A DNA stretch of 64,000 nt from Kitasatospora sp. NBC_01250. GTDB lineage: Bacteria > Actinomycetota > Actinomycetes > Streptomycetales > Streptomycetaceae. Made by a program: the position numbers and the translations under genes. Shown here piece by piece: positions 63,898-64,000 of this stretch. Each line of letters begins with the position of its first letter. Within the stretch, counting starts at the first letter, position 1. Location of the stretch: positions 5,580,001 through 5,644,000 of the forward strand of contig NZ_CP108476.1 of assembly GCF_036226465.1 (NCBI RefSeq), read 5' to 3'. Under the pieces are notes generated by a model. The model searched no databases, was not told the DNA's origin, and saw only the letters and a list, made by a program, of their open reading frames with translations.

Positions 63898-64000
63898 TCA
63901 GTGCGCCCGGCAGTCCGGGCACAGGCCGCGGTAGGTGATCTCCGCGCCGGAGACGGCGAAGCCGAACCGCTCGGCGGCCGGCAGCGCGGCGAGCGGGTCG
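63898..64000 (-). CDS. Fur-family metalloregulator (C-terminus only)
   Basis: The last 33 codons are inside the window: DPLAALPAAERFGFAVSGAE then ITYRGLCPDCRAH. The GFAVSGAEITYRGLCPDC pattern with a CXXC structural-zinc pair close to the C-terminus is typical of Fur/CatR-type repressors of peroxide or iron response. The gene continues beyond the right edge. Confidence 0.8.
   Translation of the reverse strand, partial: DPLAALPAAERFGFAVSGAEITYRGLCPDCRAH

Noticed and set aside
1..64000. Search for transposases, integrases, phage genes, rRNA and known riboswitch motifs
   Set aside because: None seen on either strand. The only structured RNA elements supported are the tRNA, the hairpin terminators and the wblC attenuator.

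Overview
The window is about 72-75% GC, with strong G/C bias at third codon positions, frequent GTG/TTG starts, overlapping operons and a WhiB-like regulator gene with an attenuated leader. It also holds DasR-type (GlcNAc-responsive) operators, secreted GH18 chitinases and AdnAB recombination nucleases. This points to the chromosome core of a filamentous actinomycete of the Streptomycetaceae (Streptomyces, Kitasatospora or Streptacidiphilus type). I cannot resolve the genus from the sequence alone.

Layout. 1-6.4 kb: start of an Mrp/NBP35 ATPase gene, DUF1003 and MgtE-N/CBS genes, an FMN-split-barrel-like protein, an EamA exporter, a Sufu-domain protein, a PHP phosphoesterase and small proteins. 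6.7-17.2 kb: alpha/beta hydrolase, DEAD-box RNA helicase with a repetitive Lys/Ala/Thr tail, MiaE-like ferritin-fold protein, DUF3107, TetR, a second hydrolase, an NAD epimerase and the MoeZ adenylyltransferase/sulfurtransferase. 17.2-27.3 kb: a large membrane protein with a degenerate kinase-like domain and an LPG-synthase/flippase-like domain, an alkyltransferase-like protein, and the paired helicase-nucleases AdnA and AdnB. 27.4-33.9 kb: a SpoIIE-type phosphatase, an EEP hydrolase and a PadR/ABC transporter cassette. 34-42 kb: M20 peptidase, NudC, GntR, mycoredoxin, UvrD2 and wblC (whiB7) with a long regulatory leader. 42-55 kb: ABC1 kinase, an orphan E1/ThiF-like protein, an M48-like protein, NUDIX, DUF2342, an epimerase, MoaE, a YlbL-type PDZ/Lon protease, a PPA1309-family protein and a UPF0182 protein. 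55.2-64 kb: initiator tRNA-fMet, a SARP/AfsR-like regulator, two GH18 chitinases, a Sel1-repeat protein and the end of a Fur-family gene.

Much of 7.7-43.4 kb keeps the order, from memory, of the mycobacterial region around rhlE, miaE-like, DUF3107, TetR, moeB, adnAB, nudC, mrx1, uvrD2, whiB7 and ABC1 kinase. It therefore looks like an ancient actinobacterial redox, DNA-repair and ribosome-stress neighbourhood. The PadR-ABC cassette and the GntR gene look like insertions into it.

The strongest regulatory signals are four. (1) The wblC leader has a WhiB7-type promoter, chained leader ORFs, and mutually exclusive antiterminator and intrinsic-terminator helices. (2) Two near-identical promoter blocks with a DasR-like GGTCTAG element sit at fixed spacing in front of the SARP-like regulator and the chitinase. 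(3) A perfect 11-bp inverted repeat overlaps the PadR start codon. (4) At least eleven genes have a TANNNT -10 box only 6-8 nt before the start codon, the signature of leaderless mRNAs. Most transcription units end in long, perfect GC hairpins without a U-tract.
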